NCBI GenBank assembly: GCA_037013685.1
Contig: CM072891.1
Location: forward strand, 21,411,318-21,475,317
Length of the DNA stretch: 64,000 nucleotides
Source: Acridotheres tristis
Taxonomy: Eukaryota; Chordata; Aves; Passeriformes; Sturnidae
Direction: 5' to 3'
The notes below the pieces were generated by a model. It searched no databases and was not told where the DNA came from. It saw only the letters and a list, made by a program, of their open reading frames with translations. This document shows, piece by piece, positions 22,691 through 35,000 of this stretch (its first letter is position 1; every line of letters begins with the position of its first letter). The position numbers were made by a program, and so were the translations under genes.

Positions 22691-25600
22691 AAGACAGCAA
22701 CTTCCCATCCTCTTCCAAGAAGACAGTTATGATGCCTCTGCATAAAAAACCCTGTCTGTATTCAGAAACCAAGCAAAGAGAAAGAGGCACCTGCCACTAA
22801 GCTCTACAGTTGCTGTTTGCTTTGATCTGCTTCTTCCAGAACAGCTCCCAAAAATACCATGATAGCAAGATGAAAATGCAGGTGTTAAGTGTCAAGCAAC
22901 AGGACTGGAAAACTTTGAAGAGCCACTTAAAGCTGCCAAGCTCCTCTTGGGAATTTTATAAGCTTGTGTAAAAATATATAAATTACCTCCGCTGACGACA
23001 ACATGAAACCTTCAGTAATCTAGTCAAAAGCCATGTAAGATCAGTTCTTAAACCAATTGGTCATACAGATGCCTCAATATGGAGGAGTAAGAAGCCAGGT
23101 ATTCAGCACAGAGTAAGAATAAAGTTTGAAGTTAAAATCCTCTGGCTTTGTTTGTCTTGACCTGCCATTGGTACATGAGCATCACACTGTGACACAGCCC
23201 AGAAGAATTACTAGCACTTAAAAACAAGTTGCAATTAGCACTGCTTCTTTGACTGACCCTGGGAGTTCTTTGCAAGGAGGATCTGCCTACAGAAAGAGGC
23301 TGAAGTGAATGCGCTGCATTCGCTCTATTTCCAAGTGAAGATTGCCTCGCTGGGGTTGAGGGAACGGTTTTATTCCCAAGAAAAGTTATTTAACAGCCGG
23401 CCAATACTGCTTAGTACTTCTCAGGATTTAGGCATTTCAGAATTGTGTCAGATCACAGTCCACAGCAGCTGGTCTCTTCCCAGCAGGAAAGAGCATCCAG
23501 GAAAACAGTCTCATTCAAGTAATATAGATTAGAAAGAGGAATGCAGAGCCAGAGAGAGATTTTGAAGATCAAGAGCCTATTGCCAGCAAACCTCCAAGCC
23601 AACCAGGACTCTCCTTTGCATGCTGAGGGCTCTGCCTCGTGCTCCCAGGAAGGCTGAAGCTATTGCAGCACTGGGATGGAGCTAATGTGACTGGCCAATG
23701 TGTCCCAGCCAAGTCACTCCAGGTGATCTGTCCCAGGACAGCAAGGGAACAACAGCCCACTTAGGCTGCACAAGTTTCTGCTGTCCCACCTAGAGACCTC
23801 TGCCACCAGAAACTGCACCTCTGAAGGCCTGTGGAGAGGAGGGGCCTCCTAATAACACATTAAGACTCCTTTTTGCAAGTATCCAGTGGCTGATGGTAGA
23901 GCAGGACAGCAAAGCAAGCCAAGAAGAAAAAGCACATAGAAAAGCAACTCAGCTATTTTCAGACAGACTACTCGTTTCTAGAGAGGAAAAAAAAGAATCA
24001 AAACTCAAGATTTTTAAATTAAGCTTACTTTATCACGCAAGCATTTCCCTCAAAGCAAAGGGAAGCTCAGGATGTGGGGGAGCTCCTCTGAAGAACTGCC
24101 AGCTAAGGACTGAGTGTGCTGGACTGACCCATGCCAAGGAGCTGAGACTCAAAGACTGCAGTGTGCTGTTTGCTCACATGCTGGGAGGATGCTGGGACTC
24201 ACCCCAAATGCTTAGCTGGGTCACCCTGTTGCAGGAGGAGACTTGCAAACAGCCAAGATGAGTAACAGCAGGTGACATCTGCAGAGAACTACAGTGCAGG
24301 GTTCAATGTGTGGCCAGGAGATAAGCAATGCCGATGAATGAAAATGGTTTATGGCCCTAAATTCCCTTAGCTGTTTACTCCAGGCAGTTCCTGATGTGCC
24401 AGTGAACGAATACTGACAGTATTACATAACAGCATTAAAGGGAAAGGATTACACGGGGCTGTGCTACCTACAGTGCTTTCCCTCTCCATAATGCAGCTGA
24501 CCTTTCTGATCCCTGTCTGAAAAGCAGCAGATGCCCCCACGGGATCAGGGTGGTTAACCCAGATTTCTGTAATACTGGCTGCATTTGCACTGATGGAGAA
24601 GTCATGGGGAGGCAATGTCTATTCCCTGCCAGGCACACCAGGTGAGGCTGGAGAGGAGCAGGAGACCCACTCAGCACCTCTCAACACAAGGGAAAAGCTA
24701 GCAAGGGTCTATGTGAGTCCATGTGAGCTTGAGAAGGAAGTGACAGGCATGTTGAACACAAAGGACAGTGCTTTTCAGGAAGCTCTGCTGAAAAGGACTT
24801 TGTAAAATAAAAAAGAAGTGATGTAAAGAGGATCATTTTCCACCAGCTGGCAAACCATAGCAATCTACATCCAAAATCAGGGCCTTGATCACAGGAAATG
24901 CTCACACAAAGATTTAAGATACTGCAGGCAGCAGTACTAAAGGTACTACTGAAAGTGCTACTAAAGCTTAATGGGTACATGGAATATTACTTGTTAGGAC
25001 ATTGGAGAAAAAAGGCATGAAGATTTGGGATAATTAGGGCATACACTAAGTAAGAGAATGAGTAAGTTCTGCTTTAAAAATCAAAGTTCCTCATGTGCCC
25101 ATTACATCTCACTGGTGGCTGCAGGCACCGTGTAACTGTGTGCACGTGGTGAGGGAGAACATGCTGGCCTGGCTACCGAGATGTCCCTGAAATCCCACCA
25201 AACTCCTGCTCTCTACAGTTCTGCCACAAGCAGCAATGCTGACTTGCACCTAGAGACCTGCCCTGGAACAGTGATCACTGCAATTAAAGCACACGGCACT
25301 GCCAGCACACCTCTTGCTCTGTGCCCTCTGCTTGGGTTTCTGCCTTCATGCTGGTTCTGCTGAGTACTGCCCCACATGCTGCCACTGATTCCAGAGCTCA
25401 GCTCCCCGCTGGGTATATTTTTACTCTCCCTCCAAGCTTCCTTTCAGCTCCAGTTTGCATACTGAGTTTGTAATGCACAAAAAAGACAAACATCGGTTAA
25501 ATTAACTTTTACCTATGACTTTAGCAGAGATCTGTGCTTGTCTGCCTACAGTCGGGAGCAAGCCTTTTAGCACAGTTCATGGCCAAACCTCCTTTCCACC

Positions 25601-25918
25601 AGCCCTCCTCTTCCCAGACATTCAGCATCAATTTCAAGACTAACAAGCAAAATGCAGTAGTAGAGCACTTCCAAGGAGAAAAAGTTGAATGAGTAGCTAT
25701 TGGAGGGACAGTCTAAGCATTCTGATGGGGACTCCACACTGAAGTAAGCTGTATTCAGAGAAAGCCAATAAAAAAAAAAAGTAATTCCCAAAGGTAATGC
25801 TTCAAAGAAGCAAAATCAACACCAGTGTGCCTAGAGAAATGGCGATCTCTCTCAGGGGCGAATGCAGCTACAGCACCTGAGACACAACCCATGTGTTCAC
25901 AGACTATTGGCACTCCAC

Positions 25919-26346
25919 CTAGCTCCTCTTCCTGAAGTCCTCTTCCTCTCTGGTCTCCACGGCCGACAGCGCAATCAGCATTTGGGCGGCATAGTAGGTG
26001 GCCATGATGATAAAGCGCGAGTAGGGCACGGGGAAGCAGAACTTGTTGAGCGCGATGGTGAGGTCCGACACCATGAAGAGCATGGCACCCACGCAGGCTG
26101 ACAGCCTGGTCCACATCCACAGGTCATTGCACAGCTGCACGCCCGTCACCGCCCGCCAGCCCATGAAGCCGATGAGGCCGATGTAGACGGCCACCAGGTA
26201 GGTGAAGGGGCCCGAGAGGTAGGAGTACAGGAAGGCATAGCAGGAGCTGGAAACAACGCCCATCAGCAAGCCGGCTTTGAGGTCCAAAGGCTTCATGCCA
26301 AAGGCTGAAGAGTACAGGATGTGTGTGATGGCGAACATCAGCAGAC
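25919..26346 (-). CDS. TMEM86A: TMEM86A exon 3 (lysoplasmalogenase-like membrane protein, C-terminal part)
   Basis: Terminal coding exon of TMEM86A, a multi-pass ER membrane protein of the YhhN family that hydrolyses the vinyl-ether bond of lysoplasmalogens. The acceptor is CTCTTCAG (minus), and exon 3 completes the split Gly codon left by exon 2. It encodes residues 96-237, starting GLLMFAITH and ending EEEDFRKRS with a TAG at 25919-25921. Hydrophobic segments follow one another (LLMGVVSSSCYAFLY, FTYLVAVYIGLIGFMGW, ACVGAMLFMV, FIIMATYYAAQMLIALSAV). The motif SDLTIALNKFCFPVPYSR contains Asp190, one of two conserved aspartates implicated in activity. The total of 237 residues is close to the 240 of human TMEM86A. 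No AATAAA occurs close to the stop on the minus strand. The nearest I found is the complement of TTTATT at about 23369-23374, which would imply a 3' UTR of about 2.5 kb. Confidence 0.95.
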
Positions 26347-27939
26347 CTGAAGAGAGGCATTGACACAGAAAGTGTGATCTTTCATCAGTGACTGCCAGAG
26401 GAAAGCATTCCTTGCAGTGTTACCTACCAGTTACACTACCAGTGATAACCATACTGACCATTTGGGACCATTTTATTACAAAAATCTGTACATGGCAGAC
26501 AGTACCAAGTCCCCAACCTAAAAAAAAGCCCCAGCACAATTACAGCTGCAGCCAAGTACAGCTCTGCTGTGACAAAAGCCTTTCTGCTGATAAGCTGGGT
26601 GGAACTGATGGAAGCTGATCGAGAAGGAATTTATCTTGTTTTTCAGGTAGTTCCTCTTCCCCTGCTTTGGATGGAAGGTTGGGAGGAAGTTAGACCAAAG
26701 ATCACCCCCTCTAACTATCCATAGTGTTTTCTTCATAGGTCACATGTGGAACACTGGAACCACAGCAGTGTAGGAACAAAACATGACAAAAGACACAAAC
26801 CCCTCTGAACCCTGACACAAAGCCTGCACATATTTAGCCACAAACCCAAAGGCACTTGAGGACTAAATCTGGCTGCTTCTCCATCTCTGCCTAAGCTGGA
26901 AAGAAACAGCTGGCATATTTCATATGGGACTGCACCAATGTGATCTGCCAACAACTTTATGGCTATTTGCAAGATTCAGATGAACCTTACCAGGAATCAG
27001 TCAGAGAAAATAAAATGCTGGTTTCCCTTTCAAGTGCAACACCCCTGAAAAGTGCCAAATGTGGGTGTTAGAAGGTGTTGCCCATATGTTATTCACTTGC
27101 CACTAATCCATTTGACAAAAATATGTCCCAATGTGTTGGTACAGCTGCTGTCTCCAAGCTGACATGACAAGTGTAGATAATGGGCCACAGAGCCCAGCTC
27201 CTTGGGTCTTCTGGTTCCCAGACACATACATGGTGCAGCTACAGGCTCTCCAGCTTTATCCTGGCGGGGTTATTAGAGGAGCTGGAAGTTTTCATGCAAT
27301 TCTACAGCATGAAATGGAGAAAAGGATCTGGGAAGCTGAGTTCTCCAGCAGGATACTTGTTAACATTTAACACGTGATGCACTGGTGTAAAAGGCAGTCA
27401 CAAAAACCTGCAGCTGGCAGATGTTGCTTCATCCTACTACTCTTGTGTTGAGGCAGCCCAAGGAAGTGGAACTGTCTCCCTCCCTTTGGGAGGACCAGAT
27501 CAGACACCCACAGAGAGCTCAGCCATGGTGGGATGAGAAAAATCCACAGAAGGCAGAGAACTGGTGTTTTGCAGGGTGAGGCTAGAGAAAATGTACAGTG
27601 TGAAGGGGAAAGAAAAGAAGCACAAAAGAGGACAACAAGAAGCTGATGTTTCACAGAGCTATTGCACCTCATAGACAGAACACTGAAGAAACTGAGAAGG
27701 GATTTAGGACAAGAGCTCTTTATAAGGTTATACTGCAGGAAAGGTTACAGCCCAGGGAGGTGGTAAGAACAAGAATATGTCACCCTAGCAGTGAGGAATT
27801 TTTCTTTCCTTCAGTGGCATTATATGGAACATTCTGCAACAGGGGACTGAAGAATGTGTTTCCTTCATGCAGGCATCTGGCAGCGAGGAGGAGGAGAGGA
27901 CAGGATGTGGCAGGCAAAGAGCCTGGAAAGGCAGGAGGA

Positions 27940-28005
27940 GTTTTGTGATATGTGGTGAGGCTGGTCACAAACAAGGGAGTCAGCGCCCAGGTTTACTCAT
28001 TCAAC
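27940..28005 (+). repeat. 66-bp local repeat, copy 1
   Basis: A 66-bp segment starting GTTTTGTGATATGTGGTGAG and ending CTCATTCAAC. It recurs at 28691-28755 with one gap and one mismatch, while the flanks on both sides differ completely. The right duplicated block carries the matching pair at 33146-33211 and 33900-33964. Confidence 0.85.
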
Positions 28006-28690
28006 ACCCACAAATCAAGCCAGGAACTGGGGAAAACTGATGGCTGCACAGGGAAGGGGGTGCATTTCTCAGTCCTTAGCTTGGTCCTCTTAACTACATC
28101 AGGGAGATCAGCCCTTTTCTCCCACTTTCTTCCTCTGGGTTTCCTCAGGCTAGTAATAAGGCCTTTTTGCTAGTCCCTGTCTTCTTTACAAATGCATAAA
28201 TTGTTTCTAAGTGCCTTCTATCAAAGGAGGTGGATATTAACATGGTAAAGTATCTTCTACATGCAGTAAGACACTAGTCAGAAAATAACATGCTATTAGC
28301 AGACTGAAACAGCAAAAATGAAAACAAGTCAAATGTGCCAGGAGTAGGTTCCCAGGCACTCACTTCCCTATAAAGTAATGAACAAACGTCCTTTTATAAA
28401 CTCATTGTCTCAAAATCTTTTCAAATGAGCCCAGTTTCCAACCCTTTTCAGTCCAAAAACTGCAGAAATTGAACAGAATGTAGATTTTTATCCAGTATTT
28501 TCTCTTCTCTCCTGAAACTTCAAATTCCTACAACTGATGATGTCAAAACTATTGTCAGCTGTCAGCAACAGCAACTTGATGAGTTTTAAATAGGAGAAAA
28601 TACATTTTTCAGGCAAAGTGAAGGATGGAGCGGTGCACTTTATCTGCTTATATCTGAAATGTAAATATTAACACTTCCCTACAGAAGGTA

Positions 28691-28755
28691 GTTTTGTGAT
28701 ATGTGGTGAGGCTGTCACAAACAAGGGAGTCAGCTCCCAGGTTTACTCATTCAAC
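28691..28755 (+). repeat. 66-bp local repeat, copy 2
   Basis: The second copy of the segment at 27940-28005, about 750 bp away in the same orientation. One base is deleted in GGCTG-TCACA and one substituted in CAGCTCCCAG. Similarity begins and ends abruptly. Confidence 0.85.
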
Positions 28756-30461
28756 TCAGCTCACTGGGCTGAGATTTTCAAAATGCTCCAACAGAGTTTT
28801 CCTTCTCCTTAAGAGGAAAAAAATGTGTCTGAACCCACAAAGCAGAACTTCTCAGTTGTGAGACTAAAGTTGAAAACACAACTCTTTTGCAGATTAAAAC
28901 ACATCAACAAGATGCTCAATTGCTGTGACTGGTTACCCTTCCTCTAGCACTAACATGGAGAGGAAACTCAGAGATATACCAGTTACATGGGAATGGAGAA
29001 GCATGGAACAGTCCGTGCACAAAAATGATCACAGGGAGAATTGGGCCTTGAATGTTTCCCAAGCCGTAGCTCAAGGAGCAACTCCAGGAGGCAAAAGCAG
29101 TTGGGCTGAGGTGACTGAGCCAGGTACTCCTGTTGGGAGGAGACCCTTGGGTGCGAATGTCAACACTCAGCACAGAAGGGATGGCACCTCAAGAAAGCTG
29201 GAGCTCCTCAGGAACATACCCAAGGTTCAGCCAGATAGATCCAATCCTCAGGGCCTAGTCCATACCCCAGCAAAATCAGTAAACATTTTTTTTACATGAA
29301 CTTTTAATGGGATGGGGATAAGCCCTTGGGAAGCAGGATAAAAAGCAGATTCAGAGCATTTGGCCTTTCATATCTGGCACTGTACATACTTCCTTCTCAT
29401 AAAGAAAGAGCTTGTGGGAATACCAGAATAAAACTAAATACTAACCTCATAAGAGAGGGGAAAAAATAAGCCTGTGACTTTCAGAGCTGACAACAGCACA
29501 AGTCAGGAAAGTTCCCTCATCTCATCACATTTTCCAGTGGGATAGTCACAGAAGCCAGTTAATGATGGGTGTTGTGTGATCCCTGTGCTGGTTAAATTAA
29601 CTTCAGAAACCCCACCAGTCGGTTCAGTGAAGGACTCAACTGCTGCTGAATTCTTGTGACAGTCCAAGGCCAGGGAGAGAGCTGCTGCAGGCAGATTCAA
29701 CATGGCTTTAAATGACTAATCTGAATCATTATGTTCCAGTCTGCAAACTAGCAAAACAAACCAAGCTCATTTTGCTCTGAGATGTGGATCTTTCTGTAGA
29801 GAATACAGGCCACTGCAGTAAGGTTTGTCCTTGACTGAACATCATTTAAATGTTTTGCAAAACAGACATGTCTTGTACAACAGGCTGCATGATTCACACT
29901 GATGAACCTGCAAGTAGGACAAGATTGCTGCTGCTTTGGTTTCTATCATCCACTTAATGCCTCCCCCAGGCTATGGGCTTGTCTATCAAAACATAAATGT
30001 CCTCTCCACCTGTTCTCCACTGAGGACCTTTGGACAATATGTTCCATTCCCAATCCTCACAGCAAAGGGCTGAGAGATCACCCTGCAGAGAGATAGGAGG
30101 TAAATACTTCCCGTAGCTTCATGGGAACTGACAAGTGCCATGAGCATTTCCTTCTCTTCCCCAGGGATTCTGGCATGCCACCTTCTCAACTCCAGCCAGC
30201 CCAGATGCTGTGGCACATCCCAGGAAACCTAAACTGAACCCATTACCTCTCTAACCTCAAGAGAAGCTCAAGAGCAAGACTCATCCATGATGTGATTCCT
30301 CAAACCATGATGGATTTTAGTCAAGGGATGAGTGTTTCCCAGTGTCCGGAGCTTAAGCTGTACATGAATAAACAAAACATGTGGCCCAGTAACTCATTAC
30401 TAAATAAAGAGGGTAACAGCTGAGCAATGTGGCATCCCGTTAGGACTGACACTGTACTCAC

Positions 30462-30726
30462 CATGAATGAAGTAGCCCTGCTCCTGCCAGATGAGAAAGG
30501 CATCTCCCACTGCTGAAAATATGAGTCCTGCTAGGATGCAGCTGGCACTCCGGTGTGACACTAAGAAGTTAATCCCATGAGCCAGGAGGAAAACCCACAG
30601 GTGAAAGATGGGCAGACATTTAATGAGGGCACTGAACCAGGATGGGCTGGAAGTTGGCAGCCAAAGAACAAAATAGACACAAGTGGCTTTAAAGAAGGGG
30701 ACCAGTTTGGGGCCTTCACTCTTCAC
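30462..30726 (-). CDS. TMEM86A: TMEM86A exon 2, left copy
   Basis: A 265-bp internal exon encoding residues 8-95 and the first base of codon 96: VKSEGPKLVPFFKATCVYFV through GDAFLIWQEQGYFIH. The acceptor is TTTAG (minus, before 30726) and the donor GTGAGT begins at 30461. It joins in frame to exon 1 (MVSPVTV) and exon 3. It holds the first transmembrane segments and the GDAFLIW motif with Asp82, the other conserved aspartate. The encoded protein is identical to that of the copy at 35673-35937. Since 265 is not a multiple of three, only one copy can be used in a functional mRNA; splicing both in would shift the frame. Confidence 0.93.
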
Positions 30727-31982
30727 CTAAATAAAACAAACATTAAAAAACGAGAAATTAATAGGATCGTCAGAAGCATCAGTGGAATAAACTTCATTAC
30801 AGAACTGGCTCTTTCCCTTTGAAAATTGCTCTTCCGTATACTGCCAGCTGGCAGTGTTCCTACCCCAAGAAATGCTGGTTGAACTTGACTACAATCCTCT
30901 GCCTAGACCTTTGTGATTCTCTCTGCTGAAAACACCTCTCAGTTGGCAGGATGGGCTTTGGGTGGTGGATTTGGAGGAGGTTTTAGAACCTTTTCTCTTT
31001 ATTTGTTCCACTGAAAATATTTAGGCCATTAGTCAAACACCTCTGGTGCTCCTTGTCACCTATGTTGTGTTTAGGCTAACCCCTTTTATACACTTTTCCA
31101 GGAGCTGTGAAAATACTGCATGCCCAGCTATATCCCAGCAGCAAACAAGCCAGTAAAGGCACAAATCTTCTCTCCCATTTTCATAAATTCTTCTGCTTAG
31201 CCAGTTGCAGATCACCCTGAGGATACAACCCCTCTCCTAACCCATTTTTCCTCTGCCCTGTAGTCTCATGCCTGGAGCTTGCTGTTGGCATCACAAGCAT
31301 CAAAACCCAACACATCAACCTCCCAGGTGAGGATGTCACTTCCTCAGCTGACTAATACCAACATGAACCTTGTGTGGCTTTGTTCTAGCATTACACTAAT
31401 AGTACAGTACCCATATTGCAGGAAATGTTTTGACTCAGGGCTCTACTGTGGAAATACAGAGACAAAAATGCAGCACAAGCACTTGGCTACTCATAACAAA
31501 ACCACATCATGGCACAGAGCTACAGGCTCCACAAGCTGGTTCTGCTCTTGACAAACACTTAGCTGAGGCCACTCTGCACAGTGATATATATTTTGTTCAC
31601 CTGCCCTCCTATTTCAGTGCAGGTGGGGAAAACTCCATGTGAGAAACAAAGCTATGATTTTATTTTCTCCTGGAGAAGATCTGAGAGCCAAAACAAGGAG
31701 CAAAGGAAAAGACTGCAACTGCTTCCATGCCTGCCTGAGCTATGTCCTAGAGCCTACAGGAGGCCTGTTTCCTCTTGTACCTAAGGTAGTGCAAACCTCA
31801 GAGCTCCCCTGAAAGCAGGAATTCACCCTCAGTCTTCTCATTTCTTTGGTCAAGCAAAATTTATTTGCTACATATCACAGTGATTTCCCATTAGTCATGG
31901 CCAAAGCACACAGAGGCCTGCACTGGAGGAGGACATGGGGGAAAATGTAGTGGCATCCAAACTGATTTCACACCGTGAAATC

Positions 31983-32082
31983 NNNNNNNNNNNNNNNNNN
32001 NNNNNNNNNNNNNNNNNNNNNNNNNNNNNNNNNNNNNNNNNNNNNNNNNNNNNNNNNNNNNNNNNNNNNNNNNNNNNNNNNN
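31983..32082. other. Assembly gap (100 N)
   Basis: Exactly 100 unknown bases, the conventional placeholder for a gap of unknown size. The sequence just left of it matches the sequence ending at 37193, and the sequence just right of it matches that starting at 26892. The gap therefore sits precisely at the junction of the two duplicated blocks. Confidence 0.99.
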
Positions 32083-35000
32083 TAAGCTGGAAAGAAGCAG
32101 CTGGCATATTTCATATGGGACTGCACCAATGTGATCTGCCAACAATTTTTTGGCCATTTGCAAGATTCAGATGAACCTTACCAGGAATCAGACAGAGAAA
32201 ATAAAATGCTAGCTTCCCTTTGAAGTGCAACATCCCTGAAAAGTGCCAAATGTGGGTGTTAGAAGGTGTTGCCCATATGTTATTCACTTGCCACTAATCC
32301 ATTTGACAAAAATATGTCCCAATGTGTTGGTACAGCTGCTGTCTCCAAGCTGACATGACAAGTGTAGATAAATAGACCACAAAATGAGCCCAGCTCCTTG
32401 GGTCTTCTGGTTCCCAGACACATACATGGTGCAGCTACAGGCTCTCCAGCTTTATCCTGGCAAGGACATTAGAGGGAGCTGGAAGTTTTCATGCAATTCT
32501 CAAGAATGAAATGGGAGAAAAGGATCTGGGAAGCTGAGTTCTCCAGCAGGATACTTGTTAACATTTAACACGTGATGCACTGGTGTAAAGGGCAGTCACA
32601 CAAACACTGCAGCTGGCAGATGTTGCTTCATCCTACTACTCTTGTGTTGAGGCAGCCCAAGAAAGTCAGACTGTCTCCCTCCACTTTGGGAGGGATGAGA
32701 TCAGACACCCCTACAGAGCTCAGCCATGGTGGGATGAGGAAGAAATCCACAGAAGCGAAACTTCTGGTGTTTTGCAGGGGTGGGAGCTAGAGAAAATGTA
32801 CAGTGTGAAGGGGAAAGAAAAGAAGCACAAAAGAGGACAACAAGAAGCTGATGTTTCACAGAGCTATTGCACCTCATAGACAGAACACTGAAGAAACTGA
32901 GAAGGGATTTAGGACAAGAGCTCTTTATAAGGTTACCCTGCAGGAAAGGTTACAGCCCAGGGAGGTGGTAAGAACAAGAATATGTCACCCTAGCAGTGAG
33001 GAATGCTTCTTTCCTTCAGTGGCATTATATGGAATATTCTGCAACAGGGGACTGAAGAATGTGTTCTCCTTCATGCAGGCATCTGGCAGCGAGGAGGAGG
33101 AGAGGACAGGATGTGGCAGGCAAAGAGCCTGGAAAGGCAGGAGGAGTTTTGTGATATGTGGTGAGGCTGGTCACAAACAAGGGAGTCAGCGCCCAGGTTT
33201 ACTCATTCAACACCCACAAATCAAGCCAGGAACTGGGGAAAACTGATGGCTGCACAGGGAAGGGGGTGCATTTCTCAGTCCTTAGCTTGGTCCTCTTAAC
33301 TACATCAGGGAGATCAGCCCTTTTCTCCCACTTTCTTCCTCTGGGTTTCCTCAGGCTAGTAATAAGGCCTTTTTGCTAGTCCCTGTCTTCTTTACAAATG
33401 CATAAATTGTTTCTAAGTGCCTACTATCAAAGGAGGTGGATATTAACATGGTAAAGTATCTTCTACATGCAGTAAGACACTAGTCAGAAAATAACATGCT
33501 ATTAGCAGACTGAAACAGCAAAAATGAAAACAAGTCAAATGTGCCAGGAGTAGGTTCCCAGGCACTCACTTCCCTATAAAGTAATGAACAAACGTCCTTT
33601 TATAAACTCATTGTCTCAAAATCTTTTCAAATGAGCCCAGTTTCCAACCCTTTTCAGTCCAAAAACTGCAGAAATTGAACAGAATGTAGATTTTTATCCA
33701 GTATTTTCTCTTCTCTCCTGAAACTTCAAATTCCTACAACTGATGATGTCAAAACTATTGTCAGCTGTCAGCAACAGCAACTTGATGAGTTTTAAATAGG
33801 AGAAAATACATTTTTCAGGCAAAGTGAAGGATGGAGCGGAGCAGTGTACTTTATCTGCTTATATCTGAAATGTAAATATTAACACTTCCCTACAGAAGGT
33901 AGTTTTGTGATATGTGGTGAGGCTGTCACAAACAAGGGAGTCAGCTCCCAGGTTTACTCATTCAACTCAGCTCACTGGGCTGAGATTTTCAAAATGCTCC
34001 AACAGAGTTTTCCTTCTCCTTAAGAGGAAAAAAATGTGTCTGAACCCACAAAGCAGAACTTCTCAGTTGTGAGACTAAAGTTGAAAACACAACTCTTTTG
34101 CAGATTAAAACACATCAACAAGATGCTCAATTGCTGTGACTGGTTACCCTTCCTCTAGCACTAACATGGAGAGGAAACTCAGAGATATACCAGTTACATG
34201 GGAATGGAGAAGCATGGAACAGTCCGTGCACAAAAATGATCACAGGGAGAATTGGGCCTTGAATGTTTCCCAAGCCGTAGCTCAAGGAGCAACTCCAGGA
34301 GGCAAAAGCAGTTGGGCTGAGGTGACTGAGCCAGGTACTCCTGTTGGGAGGAGACCCTTGGGTGCGAATGTCAACACTCAGCACAGAAGGGATGGCACCT
34401 CAAGAAAGCTGGAGCTCCTCAGGAACATACCCAAGGTTCAGCCAGATAGATCCAATCCTCAGGGCCTAGTCCATACCCCAGCAAAATCAGTAAACATTTT
34501 TTTTACATGAACTTTTAATGGGATGGGGATAAGCCCTTGGGAAGCAGGATAAAAAGCAGATTCAGAGCATTTGGCCTTTCATATCTGGCACTGTACATAC
34601 TTCCTTCTCATAAAGAAAGAGCTTGTGGGAATACCAGAATAAAACTAAATACTAACCTCAAAGAGAGGGGAAAAAAATAAGCCTGTGACTTTCAGAGCTG
34701 ACAACAGCACAAGTCAGGAAAGTTCCCTCATCTCATCACATTTTCCAGTGGGATAGTCACAGAAGCCAGTTAATGATGGGTGTTGTGTGATCCCTGTGCT
34801 GGTTAAATTAACTTCAGAAACCCCACCAGTCGGTTCAGTGAAGGACTCAACTGCTGCTGAATTCTTGTGACAGTCCAAGGCCAGGGAGAGAGCTGCTGCA
34901 GGCAGATTCAACATGGCTTTAAATGACTAATCTGAATCATTATGTTCCAGTCTGCAAACTAGCAAAACAAACCAAGCTCATTTTGCTCTGAGATGTGGAT

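Larger units (their letters stand above)
18401..23360. other. Intergenic, no recognisable gene
   Basis: This lies between the decayed Ig/FN3 locus and the candidate 3' end of TMEM86A. Apart from a T-rich tract and one MIR-like relic listed separately, I see only short chance frames. Confidence 0.4.
26347..30461 (-). other. TMEM86A intron 2
   Basis: About 4.1 kb between exon 3 and the nearer exon 2 copy. The donor is GTGAGT next to 30462 and the acceptor AG lies at 26347-26348 (minus). From 26892 on it belongs to the duplicated block. It contains no coding sequence I can recognise; a 66-bp repeat occurs twice in it. Confidence 0.8.
26892..31982. repeat. Duplicated block, left copy (abuts the N gap)
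   Basis: 5,091 bp that recur as 32083-37193. The block ends exactly at the last base before the N run. It contains exon 2 of TMEM86A and parts of introns 1 and 2. The offset between the copies is 5,191 bp at the left edge, about 5,205 bp near 27650, and a constant 5,211 bp from about 28650 to the end. The distal 3.3 kb is therefore almost base-for-base identical. The likely cause is unmerged overlapping contigs or haplotypes rather than a biological duplication. Confidence 0.95.
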
